A stretch of DNA of 64,000 nucleotides from Burkholderiaceae bacterium (GCA_018402635.1 JAGYIP010000009.1:229593-293592), one strand, 5' to 3'; shown: positions 25,992 to 36,818, numbered from the stretch's first letter. The notes: generated by a model not told the origin, from the letters alone. Made by a program: numbers and translations.

Positions 25992-26624
25992 ATGAAAAAG
26001 AGTATTTACATTGCATTGGCTGCCGCCTCTGTCGTTCTTGCTGGGTGTGCAGGGTCCTACTCGGCTTCGGTCGATTACGACAAGATGGCGAAGGACGTGA
26101 TGATGAAGTCTTTTGTTCCCACCGGGCAGTCCAAGATGGAGTGGCTGAGTCAAGATTCGGTCAACCTTGCTTGTACGGACTCTGACGTGAACGGCAAGGA
26201 CATCGACTCTGCCCTCCGTAAAAAGGTGGAGGAAGAGAACATGAAGCTTGTGAAGTTCCCTTCCGATGGCAACTACTTTGGCGACTGGAAAGCAGGCGAG
26301 AAACTTGCCCAGAGTGGTCGCGGTGGTACGTGGCGTGATAAGCCTGGTGCTGCCAACGGTGGTAACTGCTACAACTGCCATAAGATTTCAAACACTGAAA
26401 TTTCCTACGGAACGCTTGGTCCAAGCCTTTACCAGTACGGCAAGCTTCGTGGCGATTCTGAGGCAGTTCTTAAGTACACCTGGGGCAAGCTCTATAACGC
26501 CAAGGCTTACAACGCCTGCACCAATATGCCTCGTTTTGGCTCCCAGAACATTCTTACAGAAGCCCAGATGAAAGACCTCATGGCGCTTCTGCTTGATCCC
26601 AATTCGCCGGTTAACAAGAACTAA
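25992..26624 (+). CDS. soxX: Cytochrome SoxX with a lipoprotein signal
   Basis: Mono-haem cytochrome subunit of SoxAX, 210 residues. The haem motif is CYNCH (126-130) and the likely axial Met lies in TNMPRFG near 178. The signal peptide ends in a good lipobox, LAGC with C19, so the protein may be lipid-anchored. Most SoxX proteins are soluble and shorter (about 110-150), and this one has an extra N-terminal region of about 90 residues before the haem domain. The order soxA-soxX reverses the common soxXA. Strong hairpins follow. Confidence 0.92.
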   Translation: MKKSIYIALAAASVVLAGCAGSYSASVDYDKMAKDVMMKSFVPTGQSKMEWLSQDSVNLACTDSDVNGKDIDSALRKKVEEENMKLVKFPSDGNYFGDWKAGEKLAQSGRGGTWRDKPGAANGGNCYNCHKISNTEISYGTLGPSLYQYGKLRGDSEAVLKYTWGKLYNAKAYNACTNMPRFGSQNILTEAQMKDLMALLLDPNSPVNKN

Positions 26625-26636
26625 GGTTGTGAAGGT

Positions 26637-26668
26637 GTTTCGGGTAGAGGCTAGGCTCTACCCGAAAC
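26637..26668 (+). other. Long perfect hairpin after soxX
   Basis: A perfect 13-bp stem, GTTTCGGGTAGAG (26637-26649) with CTCTACCCGAAAC (26656-26668), closes a 6-nt loop. It begins about 12 bases after the soxX stop. No uninterrupted T run follows, so it looks more like an mRNA 3'-end stabiliser or processing site than an intrinsic terminator. A second, true terminator-like hairpin comes 50 bp later. Confidence 0.75.
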
Positions 26669-26719
26669 TTTAGAAGGAGGCGGCCTGGCTTTGCGTTCTT
26701 GCCAACCTGCCTTATAGCT

Positions 26720-26744
26720 AGCCGTCTTCGACGGCTTCTTTTTT
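26720..26744 (+). terminator. Intrinsic terminator just upstream of soxB
   Basis: Stem AGCCGTC/GACGGCT with a 3-nt loop is followed by TCTTTTTT. It ends 13 bp before the soxB ATG, leaving no room for a separate promoter between it and soxB. Either soxB is expressed by read-through or regulated antitermination, or its messenger begins upstream of the terminator within the 133-bp soxX-soxB spacer. Confidence 0.75.
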
Positions 26745-26757
26745 AGGGAATGGACGT

Positions 26758-28476
26758 ATGAGTTTGAATCGGCGTGAGTTTATGGGGGTTATGGCAGCAG
26801 CCACAGCCAGCGGTATGTTTGGCAGTTGGCAAGAGGCAAACGCTGCTGCGGCCAAAGGTGAAAAGCTTTATGAAATTCCAAAGTTTGGCAACGTCAGCTT
26901 TCTTCACTTTACCGACTGTCACGCTCAGCTTTTACCGGTTTACTTTCGGGAGCCCAGCGTAAACCTGGGGCTTGCTGAAATGTTGGGCAGGCCGCCACAT
27001 TTTGTGGGTGACGCCCTGCTTAAGCACTTTAATATTCCCTCGAATTCGGCCTGGGCCCATGCCTACACCTTCGTTGGCTTTGAGAAGGCTGCTCGTACCT
27101 ACGGTAAGGTTGGCGGCTTTGCCCACATGGCCACGCTGGTCAAGATGATGAAGGCCTCCCGTCCTCAGGCTTTCTTACTGGACGGCGGTGATACCTGGCA
27201 GGGCTCTGCTACTGCGCTCTGGACCAAAGGCCAAGACATGGTGGATGCCACCAAGCTTTTAGGCGTTGACATGATGTGTCCCCACTGGGAGTTCACCTAC
27301 GGGGCCGATCGCGTCATGGAGATTATTGAGAAGGAGCTCGCAGGGAAAATTGAATTTCTTGCGCAGAATGTGAAGACAAACGACTTTGGTGACCCAGTCT
27401 TCAAGCCCTATGTGATTCGTGAGCAGAACGGTATTCCGGTGGCGGTCATTGGCCAGGCCTTCCCTTACACCCCCATTGCGAACCCGCGCTACTTTGTGCC
27501 CGACTGGACCTTTGGCATTCAAGACGACAACATGCAGAAGATGGTGGACGAGGTTCGTGCCAAGGGAGCCAAGGTGGTCGTGGTTATTTCGCACAATGGT
27601 ATGGACGTCGATCTTAAAATGGCCTCACGCGTGCGTGGCATTGACGCCATTATGGGCGGACATACTCACGATGGCGTACCCCAGCCCGTTAAAGTGAAGA
27701 ATGCAGGCGGCGTAACCCTGGTGACCAATGCTGGCTCGAACACCAAGTTTCTTGGCGTGCTCGATTTTGATGTGAAGGGCGGCAAGGTTGCCGACTTCCG
27801 CTATAAGCTACTTCCAGTCTTTGCCAATATGTTGCCGGCAGACAAAGAGATGCAGGCTTTTATCGATCGGGTGCGTGGACCGTATAAGGCCAAGCTCGAA
27901 GAGACCTTGGCCATGACCGAGGGGCTTCTTTATCGGCGCGGTAATTTCAATGGCAGTTTTGATCAGCTTATTGTTGATGCGCTTATGGATGTCAAGGGCG
28001 CCGATCTTGCCTTCTCACCGGGATTCCGTTGGGGAACCAGCCTGTTGCCGGGCCAGGCTATTACCCGTGAGCATGTCATGGATCAAACAGCCACCACCTA
28101 CTCCTACAGCACGCTCACCGAGATGTCGGGCGAGATGATTAAAACGGTTCTTGAAGACGTCTGTGACAACTTGTTTAATCCCGATCCTTATTACCAGCAG
28201 GGCGGCGATATGGTTCGCGTGGGTGGGCTTCAATACACCTGCGCACCTCTTGAGAAGATGGGCAGTCGTATTCAGGACATGCGCCTTAAGGGTAAGCCTA
28301 TTGAGGCCAATAAGAACTACAAGGTTGCTGGATGGGCGCCTGTGGCGGAAGGCGCCACTGGCGAGCCGGTCTGGGATGTGGTTGAGACCTGGCTCAAGGC
28401 CAAGAAAGTGGTGCCACCGCTTAAGCTCAATACCCCGAAACTTGTGGGTATGAAGGGCAATCCTGGTATTGCATAG
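26758..28476 (+). CDS. soxB: Thiosulfohydrolase SoxB
   Basis: Periplasmic di-manganese enzyme that hydrolyses sulfate from SoxY-bound thiosulfonate. The 572-residue precursor has a Tat signal (NRREFMGVMAAATASGMF). The metallophosphatase motifs are FTDCHAQL, GGDTWQGS, the conserved ISHNGMD and GGHTHDG, followed by the 5'-nucleotidase C-terminal domain (NFNGSFDQLIVDALM). It is the last core sox gene. Placement downstream of a terminator suggests separate tuning of its expression. Confidence 0.96.
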   Translation: MSLNRREFMGVMAAATASGMFGSWQEANAAAAKGEKLYEIPKFGNVSFLHFTDCHAQLLPVYFREPSVNLGLAEMLGRPPHFVGDALLKHFNIPSNSAWAHAYTFVGFEKAARTYGKVGGFAHMATLVKMMKASRPQAFLLDGGDTWQGSATALWTKGQDMVDATKLLGVDMMCPHWEFTYGADRVMEIIEKELAGKIEFLAQNVKTNDFGDPVFKPYVIREQNGIPVAVIGQAFPYTPIANPRYFVPDWTFGIQDDNMQKMVDEVRAKGAKVVVVISHNGMDVDLKMASRVRGIDAIMGGHTHDGVPQPVKVKNAGGVTLVTNAGSNTKFLGVLDFDVKGGKVADFRYKLLPVFANMLPADKEMQAFIDRVRGPYKAKLEETLAMTEGLLYRRGNFNGSFDQLIVDALMDVKGADLAFSPGFRWGTSLLPGQAITREHVMDQTATTYSYSTLTEMSGEMIKTVLEDVCDNLFNPDPYYQQGGDMVRVGGLQYTCAPLEKMGSRIQDMRLKGKPIEANKNYKVAGWAPVAEGATGEPVWDVVETWLKAKKVVPPLKLNTPKLVGMKGNPGIA

Positions 28477-28497
28477 CGCCTAGGCCGGGCATCCCGC

Positions 28498-28532
28498 AAG
28501 TAACAACGCCCCTTTGTGTGGCGTTGTTACTT
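28498..28532 (+). terminator. Hairpin downstream of soxB
   Basis: A perfect 13-bp stem, AAGTAACAACGCC (28498-28510) with GGCGTTGTTACTT (28520-28532), closes a 9-nt loop 21 bp after the soxB stop. A strong T run is missing, so termination may be partial or Rho-assisted. The next gene, for a cytochrome, begins about 100 bp later. Confidence 0.65.
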
Positions 28533-28630
28533 GGATTTGCTACCTAAAAGGTATTGAATTCGTGCAGAAATACGCTTAGGTTATTCTTTGCGTTGATCAA
28601 GGCTTGATACTTTTGAAGGGGGTACCGTTT

Positions 28631-28990
28631 ATGAATCAAAAACCGTTAGGTCGCGTTTCGCATGTCGGTGTGGCTGCTGCCGCAGTTGTGTTGGGTCTTG
28701 GGCTTGTGCTTGGTTCAAACAGTGCTCACGCGATGTTGTTTGCAAAGGGCAATGCCGACCTGGGTGCGAAGCTGCATGCAAAGACCTGTGCTTCTTGCCA
28801 TAACTCCATGATGCCCGACGGTAAAGGCGAAGAACTCTATTCGGAAGATTTTCGAAAAGTAACAGATGCCGGCGGGCTAAAGACCATGGTTCAGTTCTGT
28901 GCCACCCGCACCAACTCGGGATGGTTCGACGAAGAGCTTGAGCATGTCGCGCGCTACCTAAACGACAACTTCTATAAGTTCAAGAAGTAG
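28631..28990 (+). CDS. Small periplasmic mono-haem cytochrome c
   Basis: A 119-residue exported cytochrome with a signal peptide (hydrophobic 10-30, cleaved near SAHA-ML) and one haem site CASCH (C53-H57). A second conserved-looking part is FCATRTNSGWFDEELEHVARYLNDNFY. It may accept electrons from the Sox enzymes, as other cytochromes next to sox clusters do. The ATG at 28631 follows GAAGGGGG; the earlier ATG at 28604 would disrupt the signal peptide. A small hairpin overlaps the stop codon (28989-29004). Confidence 0.85.
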   Translation: MNQKPLGRVSHVGVAAAAVVLGLGLVLGSNSAHAMLFAKGNADLGAKLHAKTCASCHNSMMPDGKGEELYSEDFRKVTDAGGLKTMVQFCATRTNSGWFDEELEHVARYLNDNFYKFKK

Positions 28991-29081
28991 CGCAGCGTTG
29001 CGCTCTTAGGCGGAGCTTGAACTGCAGCTTGCCTGCGGAATTCCGTATCTTCCTGCGAATCTTCCTACAATTCTGCCTACG

Positions 29082-29723
29082 TTACCGGCGGTCTTGCAGA
29101 GCGAAGTGGCCCGTGAACTTACCCGCAAAGGTAATCAGCATTTCGGCGCCTTCAGGGTCTGCATGCACAGCCACCCCCGGTTGGGCAATGGGGTCGCTTG
29201 CCTTCATCTGAAGCAGCCCAGCCGGCCAGTTCACCTTCAGCCTGGCTGACATGGGCAGGTAGCCGTCGAAATAGCGGCGCATCAGGGGGCCAGCCTGCAG
29301 CTTGAAGACCCCCTTTTCGGCCGTAGAGTCGAGCGCTTTCGAGCGAAGCGTAATGCAGATCTGAGCGCCTCTCTTAACATTGCTTAGCGTGACACTGTGC
29401 TCGTCTTGGGCAATTGATTCAATGCCAGAGTGACTCTCGACGGCAAGGCTCTGCAGCCTTCCTGGGTTAAAGGCAATGACAACCTTGCGAATGGGGTCGA
29501 GCTGGTAATGGCAGGTTGATAGCGAGACGATTCCATCTTGAAGGGACGACTCGGTAAGAAAGACTCGAGATTCGTAGTGGTAACTGTTGGGCTCAGGGTG
29601 CTTCTCTAAAAAAACAAGCTCGCCCTCTTTTGCAATATCACTGAAGTCCAAGGCCCAGCCCGGCATATGAAGAAAAAGGCTTGATAGAAATGTGGCAAGA
29701 ACTTGGGCATAGGGCTTGGTCAT
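29082..29723 (-). CDS. Exported protein of unknown function
   Basis: 213 residues with an N-terminal signal peptide (ATFLSSLFLHMPGWA, likely cut near WA-LD). I do not recognise the family. It is predicted beta-rich, with one motif (MRRYFDGYLPMSARLKVNWP) suggesting a conserved core. Two cysteines (STCHY and AQICITL) could form a disulfide. It lies 10 bp after tesA on the same strand and converges on the cytochrome gene, so its tie to Sox metabolism is uncertain. Confidence 0.7.
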   Translation of the reverse strand: MTKPYAQVLATFLSSLFLHMPGWALDFSDIAKEGELVFLEKHPEPNSYHYESRVFLTESSLQDGIVSLSTCHYQLDPIRKVVIAFNPGRLQSLAVESHSGIESIAQDEHSVTLSNVKRGAQICITLRSKALDSTAEKGVFKLQAGPLMRRYFDGYLPMSARLKVNWPAGLLQMKASDPIAQPGVAVHADPEGAEMLITFAGKFTGHFALQDRR

Positions 29724-29733
29724 TTAGCGTCTT

Positions 29734-30371
29734 TCATAGAAGCGGGCGTATGGTCTTCCAGATGGTCTCAAGAATAATGGGCTGAGCCCTGGCGTTGGGG
29801 TGAATCTGATCATCCTGAAAATAGCTTAGGTCTGCAGCAAAGCCTTTAAGCATGGCGGGCACCGCCTGAACCTGAAGTTCTTTTGCCAGGGAGGGTACGA
29901 TGGCGTCAAATTCCTTTAAATAGGTCTCGCCGAGGTTTGGTGGAAGCCTTACGCCAACGACGACCACCCTTGCTTTTGCATCCAGTGATTTTTAATCATG
30001 GCCTTTAAATTGGCGCGGGATGTCCGAAGGTCAAGCCCACGGAGCCCATCGTTGGCACCAAGCTGCAAGACCACAAGCGCTGGCTTAACCTGAGCCAGCG
30101 CACGGGGAAGGCGCTCGAGCCCGCCAAACGTGGTCTCACCCGAGAGGCTTCGATTTTCTACGTTGTACTTCAGATTAGTTGCATCAAGCCGCCTTTGAAG
30201 AAGACTCACCCATCCCTGATTTCTTCGCAGCCCATAGGCGGCTGATAGGCTATCGCCGAAGATAAGTATGGTTGGCTTCTGGGAAATGGCCGATGCGGTA
30301 GGGTTGTTTGAGCTACTTTGCGCTGCCACGGAAAGACCAGTGAGTAGAATCAGGCCAAGAAGACATTTCAT
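29734..30371 (-). CDS. tesA: TesA-like SGNH lysophospholipase/arylesterase, frameshifted
   Basis: Periplasmic SGNH hydrolase (thioesterase I, protease I, lysophospholipase L1 family). Block I GDSLSAAYGL, block II SGETTFGG, block III LGANDGLRG and block V DQIHPNA are all present but split over two frames. The break lies in a T5 run at 29989-29993. One more base gives ...MIKKSLDAKARVVVVG and a normal protein of about 212 residues. A signal peptide follows the ATG at 30371 (MKCLLGLILLTGLSVAAQ). It diverges from ybbA as in E. coli. Confidence 0.85.
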
Positions 30372-30387
30372 GAACCAAGGGAGTGGT

Positions 30388-31086
30388 ATGACAGAAGGCG
30401 AAGGCATGGCAATACCCAAGCAGTCCGTTGCGATCGAGGCCAAGGGTCTTGCGAAGTGGGTTTCAGATGGCAATGACAAGCTCTCAATTCTCCAGGACAT
30501 TAATCTTCAAGTGCAGGCGGGCGAATCGCTGGCCATGGTGGGGCCTTCAGGCTGCGGTAAGTCTACGCTGCTCGGGCTTTTAGCTGGACTCGATACGCCC
30601 TCAGAAGGCGAGGTTTATTGGGCAGGTGAGGCCATCGCCTCGCTGTCTGAGGAGCAACGCAGTCTGCGCCGTAACGGTCGTTTTGGGTTTGTCTTCCAGT
30701 CGTTTCAGCTTCTTCCTCAACTCAATGCGCTTGAAAACGTCATGTTACCTCTTGAGCTTCGAGGGGATCGCGATGCTAAGCAAAAGGCTCAGTCCATGCT
30801 TTCAGAGGTTGGCCTTGCGGGTCGGGAGCGGCATTTTCCCGCAACCCTCTCGGGGGGGGAGCAGCAACGAGTTGCGCTGGCTCGCGCATTTGTCGTGACG
30901 CCCGACCTTCTATTTGCCGATGAGCCCACTGGAAGTCTGGACTATGAGAGTGGGGCTCGGGTGATGGAGCTTTTCTTCAACCTGCAGAAAAGCCTGGGTA
31001 CAACGCTTATTATCGTCACCCACGACGAGAGCCTTTCAAAGGCTTGCAGTCGCCGTTTACGTATGCAGGCGGGCCGGATCGTATAA
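30388..31086 (+). CDS. ybbA: ABC transporter ATP-binding protein, YbbA/LolD type
   Basis: 232-residue ATPase of the MacB/LolD group: Walker [10 protein letters not shown], signature LSGGEQQR, Walker [10 protein letters not shown]. The divergent tesA-ybbA arrangement is conserved in E. coli and many proteobacteria. There the large permease YbbP follows; here purL follows only 8 bp later, so the permease is absent or elsewhere. The ATG at 30388 follows AAGGGAG; upstream ATGs would run through tesA. The start codons of the two divergent genes are only 16 bp apart. Confidence 0.88.
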   Translation: MTEGEGMAIPKQSVAIEAKGLAKWVSDGNDKLSILQDINLQVQAGESLAMVGPSGCGKSTLLGLLAGLDTPSEGEVYWAGEAIASLSEEQRSLRRNGRFGFVFQSFQLLPQLNALENVMLPLELRGDRDAKQKAQSMLSEVGLAGRERHFPATLSGGEQQRVALARAFVVTPDLLFADEPTGSLDYESGARVMELFFNLQKSLGTTLIIVTHDESLSKACSRRLRMQAGRIV

Positions 31087-31094
31087 TCGGGTCT

Positions 31095-34000
31095 ATGTCA
31101 GAAGTCAGCTTTTTCCCGGGCGCAAGCGCCATCTCGGCCTTCCGTCGCGACCGGCTTCGTTTGGCTTTGGAAGGCGCAGACTGCGCTGTTAAAAACCTGT
31201 CTTGCTCTTGGGCGTACCTTGTGCATTTAGCCCCTGGAACCCAAGCGACCCCGTCGTGTTCGAAGGACCAGGTTGCACCCTCGATTTTCGAGAATTTAGC
31301 AGCCTTACTTCAGCTTCAAGGGCCGAGCTTTCCTGCGGTGGGTCGCGACAGCCTGCGTCTGTGGGTCTTTCCGCGCCATGGCACCCTTTCTCCCTGGGCC
31401 TCGAAGGCCATCGATATCGCCCAGCGCTGTGGCCTTGCAAGCCTCAATCGACTCGAGCGGGGTCGTTGTTTTGAATTTCAGTTCGGTAACGGGGCTTTGA
31501 ATCGGGCGGTTGAGGCTCTTCAAACCTTCATTCAGAGCCAGAAGGGTCAGTCCTTCTTTTATGACCGGATGACGGAGGAGGCCTTCTTTAACAGTCCTCC
31601 CTCCCATCTTATTGAGCAGCCCGCTGTGAAGCCGCTTGAAATCATTGAGCTCTCGGGCGACCCCAGCCAGAGGTTGTCTCAGCTTCAGTCGGTCAACGCA
31701 AGGCTGGGGCTTGCACTGTCGGCTGAGGAATTGAATTACCTTAGTGAGGCCTACCAGGCCATGGGCCGACAGCCCACGGACGTCGAACTGATGATGTTTG
31801 CCCAGGCCAACTCCGAGCACTGCCGGCATAAAATTTTCAATGCCTCGTTCATCATTAATTCACAGCCTCAAGAGCAGTCGTTGTTTCAAATGATTCGCCA
31901 TACCCATGCGGTGGCAGGCCAGGGCACGGTGTCGGCCTACGAGGATAATGCGGCTATTTTGCAGGGTCGCCCGGCCATTCACTTGCAAGCGTCCGTGGCC
32001 AAGCCTGGGCCCTACCGAGAGGTGCAAGGCCTGATGCATACGGTGCTCAAGGCTGAAACCCACAACCACCCTACCGCAATCTCGCCTTTTCCGGGCGCGG
32101 CAACTGGGGCCGGTGGCGAGATTCGTGACGAGGGCGCGACGGGCCGAGGTGCAGAGCCTCGGGCGGGTCTTGTTGGGTTCTCTGTATCGACCATTGACTT
32201 CTCTGGCCATTTCGACGGCCCATCGCGTCAGGCCTCCCCCCTGCAGATCATGCTCGAGGGCCCCATAGGCGCTGCGGCCTTTAACAACGAATTCGGGCGG
32301 CCAGGTCTGTTGGGTTATTTTCGAAGTTTTGAGCTTGCATTCGATCAGCGTCGCTGGGGCTACCACAAGCCCATCATGCTTGCCGGCGGCGTGGGCGTTA
32401 TTCACGATGCCCTAAGCTTTAAGAAGCCCATTGGCGAGGGTGCCTTGCTGCTTCAATTGGGTGGCCCGGGCATGCGCATTGGCCTTGGCGGTGGGGCAGC
32501 GAGCTCGGTTGACTCGGGTGCAAACTCTGCCCAACTCGATTTCGATTCGGTTCAGCGTGGCAACCCCGAAATGCAGCGCCGCGCCCAAGAGGTCATTGAT
32601 GCCTGCGTGGCCCTGGGCCCCGACAATCCCATCCTTTCCATTCACGACGTCGGTGCGGGCGGCCTGTCGAATGCCCTGCCTGAGCTGGTGCATGGTGCAG
32701 GCATGGGCGCTGACTTTCAGCTCAGTCAGGTTCCCATTGACGACTATTCCATGTCACCTGCCGAAGTCTGGTGCAACGAGTCGCAAGAGCGCTACGTGCT
32801 TGCGATTGCCCAAGAGCATCTGCCACTTTTTGAGTCTGTCGCTCGGCGAGAACGATGCCCCTTTGCAGTGGTTGGTCGTGCCCTTTCGCAAGACCGTCTT
32901 AGGCTTTTAGCTCCTTCGCCTGTCGCCTCAAGCCCCTCTCAGGATGTCACGCAGGCCTTGATTGATCAGGTTAATCCGGTTGACATGCCGCTGTCTGTGC
33001 TTCTTGGTAAGCCGCCTCGGATGCAGCGGGTTGTTGAGCGTTATCAGGCCAGCTCGCAGCCACTTGACCTTGTTGGCCACGCCCTTGATGAGCTTGTTCA
33101 TAAGGTGCTTGGCCATCCCACTGTTGCAAGTAAAGAGTTCTTAATCACCATTGGCGATCGAACCGTCGGGGGGCTTACCGCCCGCGACCAGATGGTTGGT
33201 CCCTGGCAGACGCCGGTTGCAGACGCGGCAATCACCTTGTGGGACTTCAAAGGGTATGCAGGCCAGGCCATTGCCTTGGGTGAGCGTCAGCCACTTGCCG
33301 TCACCAACTCAGTGGCCTCGGTGCGCATGGCCTTGGGTGAGGCACTGACCAATTTATTCAGTGCCCCCGTTCACGACCTTGCCGCCGTAAAGCTTTGTGC
33401 GAACTGGATGGCTGCCTGTGGCGAGAAGGGTCAAGACGTGGCCCTTTACGAGGCGGTTCAGAACCTTGCCATGGAACTCTGTCCTCAGCTGGGTCTGTCC
33501 ATTCCGGTTGGAAAAGACTCCTTAAGCATGCGAACCGGCTGGGACGAAGCAGGCCAGAAACATTCGGTGATCTCGCCCGTATCACTGGTGCTTACGGCCG
33601 TAAGCCCGGTTGACGATGTCCGCCATGCCTGGACGCCGGCCCTGCGTGCCGACCTTGGCGATACCGTGCTTGTTCTTATCGACCTTGCAGCCGGCAAGCA
33701 GCGCATGGGCGGGTCTATTCTTGCCCAGCTTCTTGGTGAGTTTGGGGGCGAGACGCCGAACCTTGAAGACCCGCAAAGCCTGCGTCGCCTTCAACAGGTC
33801 TGCCATGAAGCGCGAAGTCATGAGGGCCTAGTGCTTGCCTATCACGACCGTTCAGACGGAGGGCTTTTTGCCTGCCTTGCCGAGATGGCCTTTGCAGGCC
33901 GCTCGGGCCTAACGCTTAATCTTGATCTTCTTACCATCGATCCCTTTGCTGCCGACTGGGGCGATTTTAAAATCCGACCCGAACAGGTGGCGGTTCAGCG

Positions 34001-35202
34001 TGATGAGTTAACACTGAAGGCGCTTTTCAATGAAGAGCTTGGCGTGGTTGTTCAGGTTACCCGCGAGCGACGTTCGGAGTTTATGGACATTCTTCGCAAG
34101 CACGGCCTTTCCTCGTCTGCGCATGAAATTGGGTACGCGAACCCGCGCGATCAAATTGAAATCTATCGCGATGCCAAATGTGTCTTTCAACAGCCCAGGT
34201 CGCGGCTTCAAGAGAGCTGGTCAAAGGTTAGCTTCGAGTTTGCATCGCGCCGGGACAACCCCGCTTTGGCCAGGCAGGCCTTCGAAGCCTTGCATCAGAC
34301 AAAGGCTCCGCAAGCGTATCTTCCCGAGGCGTTGGTAAGGCGGCTTTCCGAGCTCACTGAGCAAAAGGGGTCTACCCGGACGGGCGAGAGCTTAGCCTCA
34401 CCCAAGTCTGCTGCCCTTGCCCTTAGCCGCCCGCGCATCGCTATTCTTAGAGAGCAGGGCGTTAACGGTCAGACTGAAATGGCTGCCGCTTTTGAGGCAG
34501 CAGGCTTTGAAGCCTGGGATGTCCACATGACAGACCTGCTTGACCAGCGTATTGGCCTTGACTCCATGGCCGGCCTGGTTGCCTGTGGCGGTTTTTCGTT
34601 TGGCGATGTTTTAGGTGCGGGTAACGGCTGGGCAAGTTCGATTCTTCACAACAATAGTCTTCGCGATGCCTTCACAGCTTTCTTTGAACGCCAAGACCGT
34701 TTTGCACTTGGGTGTCTGCAATGGCTGCCAGATGATGGCGAGACTGCACTCGATTATTCCGGGCACGCAAGGCTGGCCTACTTTTCTGCCAAATGCCTCC
34801 GAGCAGTTCGAGGCCCGGCTCTCCATGGTTGAAGTGCTCGAGTCGAATTCCATCTTTTTTAAAGATATGCAGGGTGCGCGCCTTCCGGTGGTTGTCTCAC
34901 ACGGGGAGGGCAGAGCCTTTTGGGGTGAGGGGCAGGCCGCGGTTTCTTCGCTTGCGGCTCTCCGCTACACCGATGCGGGAAAGCCCGCCCAGCTCTATCC
35001 TGCTAATCCGAACGGCTCTCCCGAAGGACTTACAGGCTTTACGAATGAGGATGGTCGGGTACTTGTTCTGATGCCCCACCCCGAAAGGGTTTTTAGAAAT
35101 GTTCAGTTGTCTTGGATTCCTGAGCCTTTCAAAACAAACAACGATTTTTCACCATGGGCTGTTTTTTTCAAGAATGCCTATGAATGGGTAAGGAAGGTTT
35201 AA
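31095..35202 (+). CDS. purL: Phosphoribosylformylglycinamidine synthase, frameshifted
   Basis: Purine biosynthesis enzyme (FGAM synthase, large single-chain type, about 1,368 residues when repaired). The synthetase part shows [18 protein letters not shown] and [12 protein letters not shown]. The C-terminal glutaminase domain is in another frame and has the catalytic Cys in LGVCNGCQM plus a terminal MPHPER. The shift coincides with GGG at 34710-34712, where removing one base gives ALGVCNGCQ. PurL is normally essential without purines, so sequence error is likely. Its TAA overlaps the ybiT start. Confidence 0.93.
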
Positions 35203-36818
35203 TGCTCTCAACTGCAAATATCACCATGCAATTTGGGGCCAAGCCCCTTTTTGAAAACGTTAGTGTCAAGTTTGGAAATGGTCACCGCTACGGCCTTATC
35301 GGGGCTAACGGCTGCGGCAAGTCCACCTTCATGAAGATCCTTGGAGGCGACCTCGAGCAGAGCTCAGGGGAAGTGATAAAAGAGCCCGGTGTTCGTCTTG
35401 GAAAGCTTCGTCAGGACCAGTTCGCTTACGAGGATCACCGCGTGATTGATGTGGTCATGATGGGCCACGAAGAGATGTGGGCCGCCATGACCGAGCGCGA
35501 TGCCATTTACGCAAACCCGGACGCAAGCGAAGACGATTACATGCGGGCGGCCGACCTGGAGGCAAAATTTGCAGAGTTCGATGGCTACACCGCCGAGGCC
35601 CGTGCGGGCGAATTACTCTTAGGTGCGGGCATTGCACTTGATCAACACAATGGTCCCATGAGCGAGATTTCCCCGGGATGGAAGCTGAGGGTTCTTCTTG
35701 CTCAAGCCCTTTTTAGCGACCCCGATGTGCTCTTGCTTGATGAGCCAACCAACAACCTAGACATTGACACAATACGCTGGCTTGAGGGCCTTCTTAATGA
35801 TCGTGATTGCACCATGATTATTATTTCCCACGATCGTCATTTTCTTAACTCGGTATGTACGCACATGGCCGATGTCGACTATGGGGATATTCGAATCTAT
35901 CCCGGTAATTACGACGACTACATGCTGGCGTCGTCGGAAGCGCGTGCGCGGCTTATGGCGGCAAACGCCAAGAGCAAGGAGCGTGTTTCTGAGTTGCAAG
36001 AGTTTGTTCGCCGTTTTTCGGCCAATAAAAGCAAGGCCAAGCAGGCGACATCCCGTCGTAGGCTTATTGAGAAAATCCAGTTTGAATCGGTGGAGGTGCG
36101 CCCATCGTCTCGGCAGAACCCCTACATTCGTTTCGAGCAGACCAAGCAGCTTTACCGCCAGGCTGTTCACCTTCAGAGCATTTCGAAGGCTTACGACGGT
36201 GAGCCTGTTCTGAAGAAGCTCTCGTTAATGGTGGAAGCCGGCGAAAGAATTGCCGTGGTTGGCCCCAACGGTGCGGGAAAATCCACCTTAATTAAATGTC
36301 TGGTTGGCCTGGATCACAAGGGTATAGCCGTTGACGATGGGCTTGTGAAATGGGCAGAGAATGCGCAGATTGGTTACATGGCCCAGGACGTCTATCCGGA
36401 GTTTGAGAAAGACTCCACCTTAAGCTCTTGGCTTCAAAACTACGGGCAAGAGGGTGACGATGATCAGGCCTTGCGCTCTATTCTTGGCAGGCTTTTGTTT
36501 TCTGGCGATGACGTTGCAAAGCAGGTCAGGGTGCTCTCGGGGGGTGAGAAGCACCGCATGAGCTTTGGCCGACTTATGCTTGAGCGCTCCAACGTGCTGG
36601 TTCTCGATGAGCCCACGAACCATCTGGATATGGAGTCCATTGAGTCGCTGCAGCTTGCCCTTGAAAAATACCAAGGCACGCTATTTGTGGTGAGTCACGA
36701 CCGTGAGTTTGTCAATGCGGTTGCCAATCGCATCATTATTATGAGGGGCGATGGCAGTCTTATTGACTTCAAAGGGTCCTACGATGATTACCTTAGTAGC
36801 GAGGGGCTTGAGGCCTAA
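35202..36818 (+). CDS. ybiT: ABC-F family ATPase, YbiT type
   Basis: Soluble ABC-F protein with two ATP-binding domains in 538 residues: Walker [10 protein letters not shown] and GPNGAGKST, signatures SPGWKLR and LSGGEKHR. The start [20 protein letters not shown] and the [13 protein letters not shown] region closely resemble E. coli YbiT, a ribosome-associated translation factor. No transmembrane part is present. The ATG shares a base with the purL stop (TAATG) after AAGGAAGG, so purL and ybiT are translationally coupled. Confidence 0.9.
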   Translation: MLSTANITMQFGAKPLFENVSVKFGNGHRYGLIGANGCGKSTFMKILGGDLEQSSGEVIKEPGVRLGKLRQDQFAYEDHRVIDVVMMGHEEMWAAMTERDAIYANPDASEDDYMRAADLEAKFAEFDGYTAEARAGELLLGAGIALDQHNGPMSEISPGWKLRVLLAQALFSDPDVLLLDEPTNNLDIDTIRWLEGLLNDRDCTMIIISHDRHFLNSVCTHMADVDYGDIRIYPGNYDDYMLASSEARARLMAANAKSKERVSELQEFVRRFSANKSKAKQATSRRRLIEKIQFESVEVRPSSRQNPYIRFEQTKQLYRQAVHLQSISKAYDGEPVLKKLSLMVEAGERIAVVGPNGAGKSTLIKCLVGLDHKGIAVDDGLVKWAENAQIGYMAQDVYPEFEKDSTLSSWLQNYGQEGDDDQALRSILGRLLFSGDDVAKQVRVLSGGEKHRMSFGRLMLERSNVLVLDEPTNHLDMESIESLQLALEKYQGTLFVVSHDREFVNAVANRIIIMRGDGSLIDFKGSYDDYLSSEGLEA

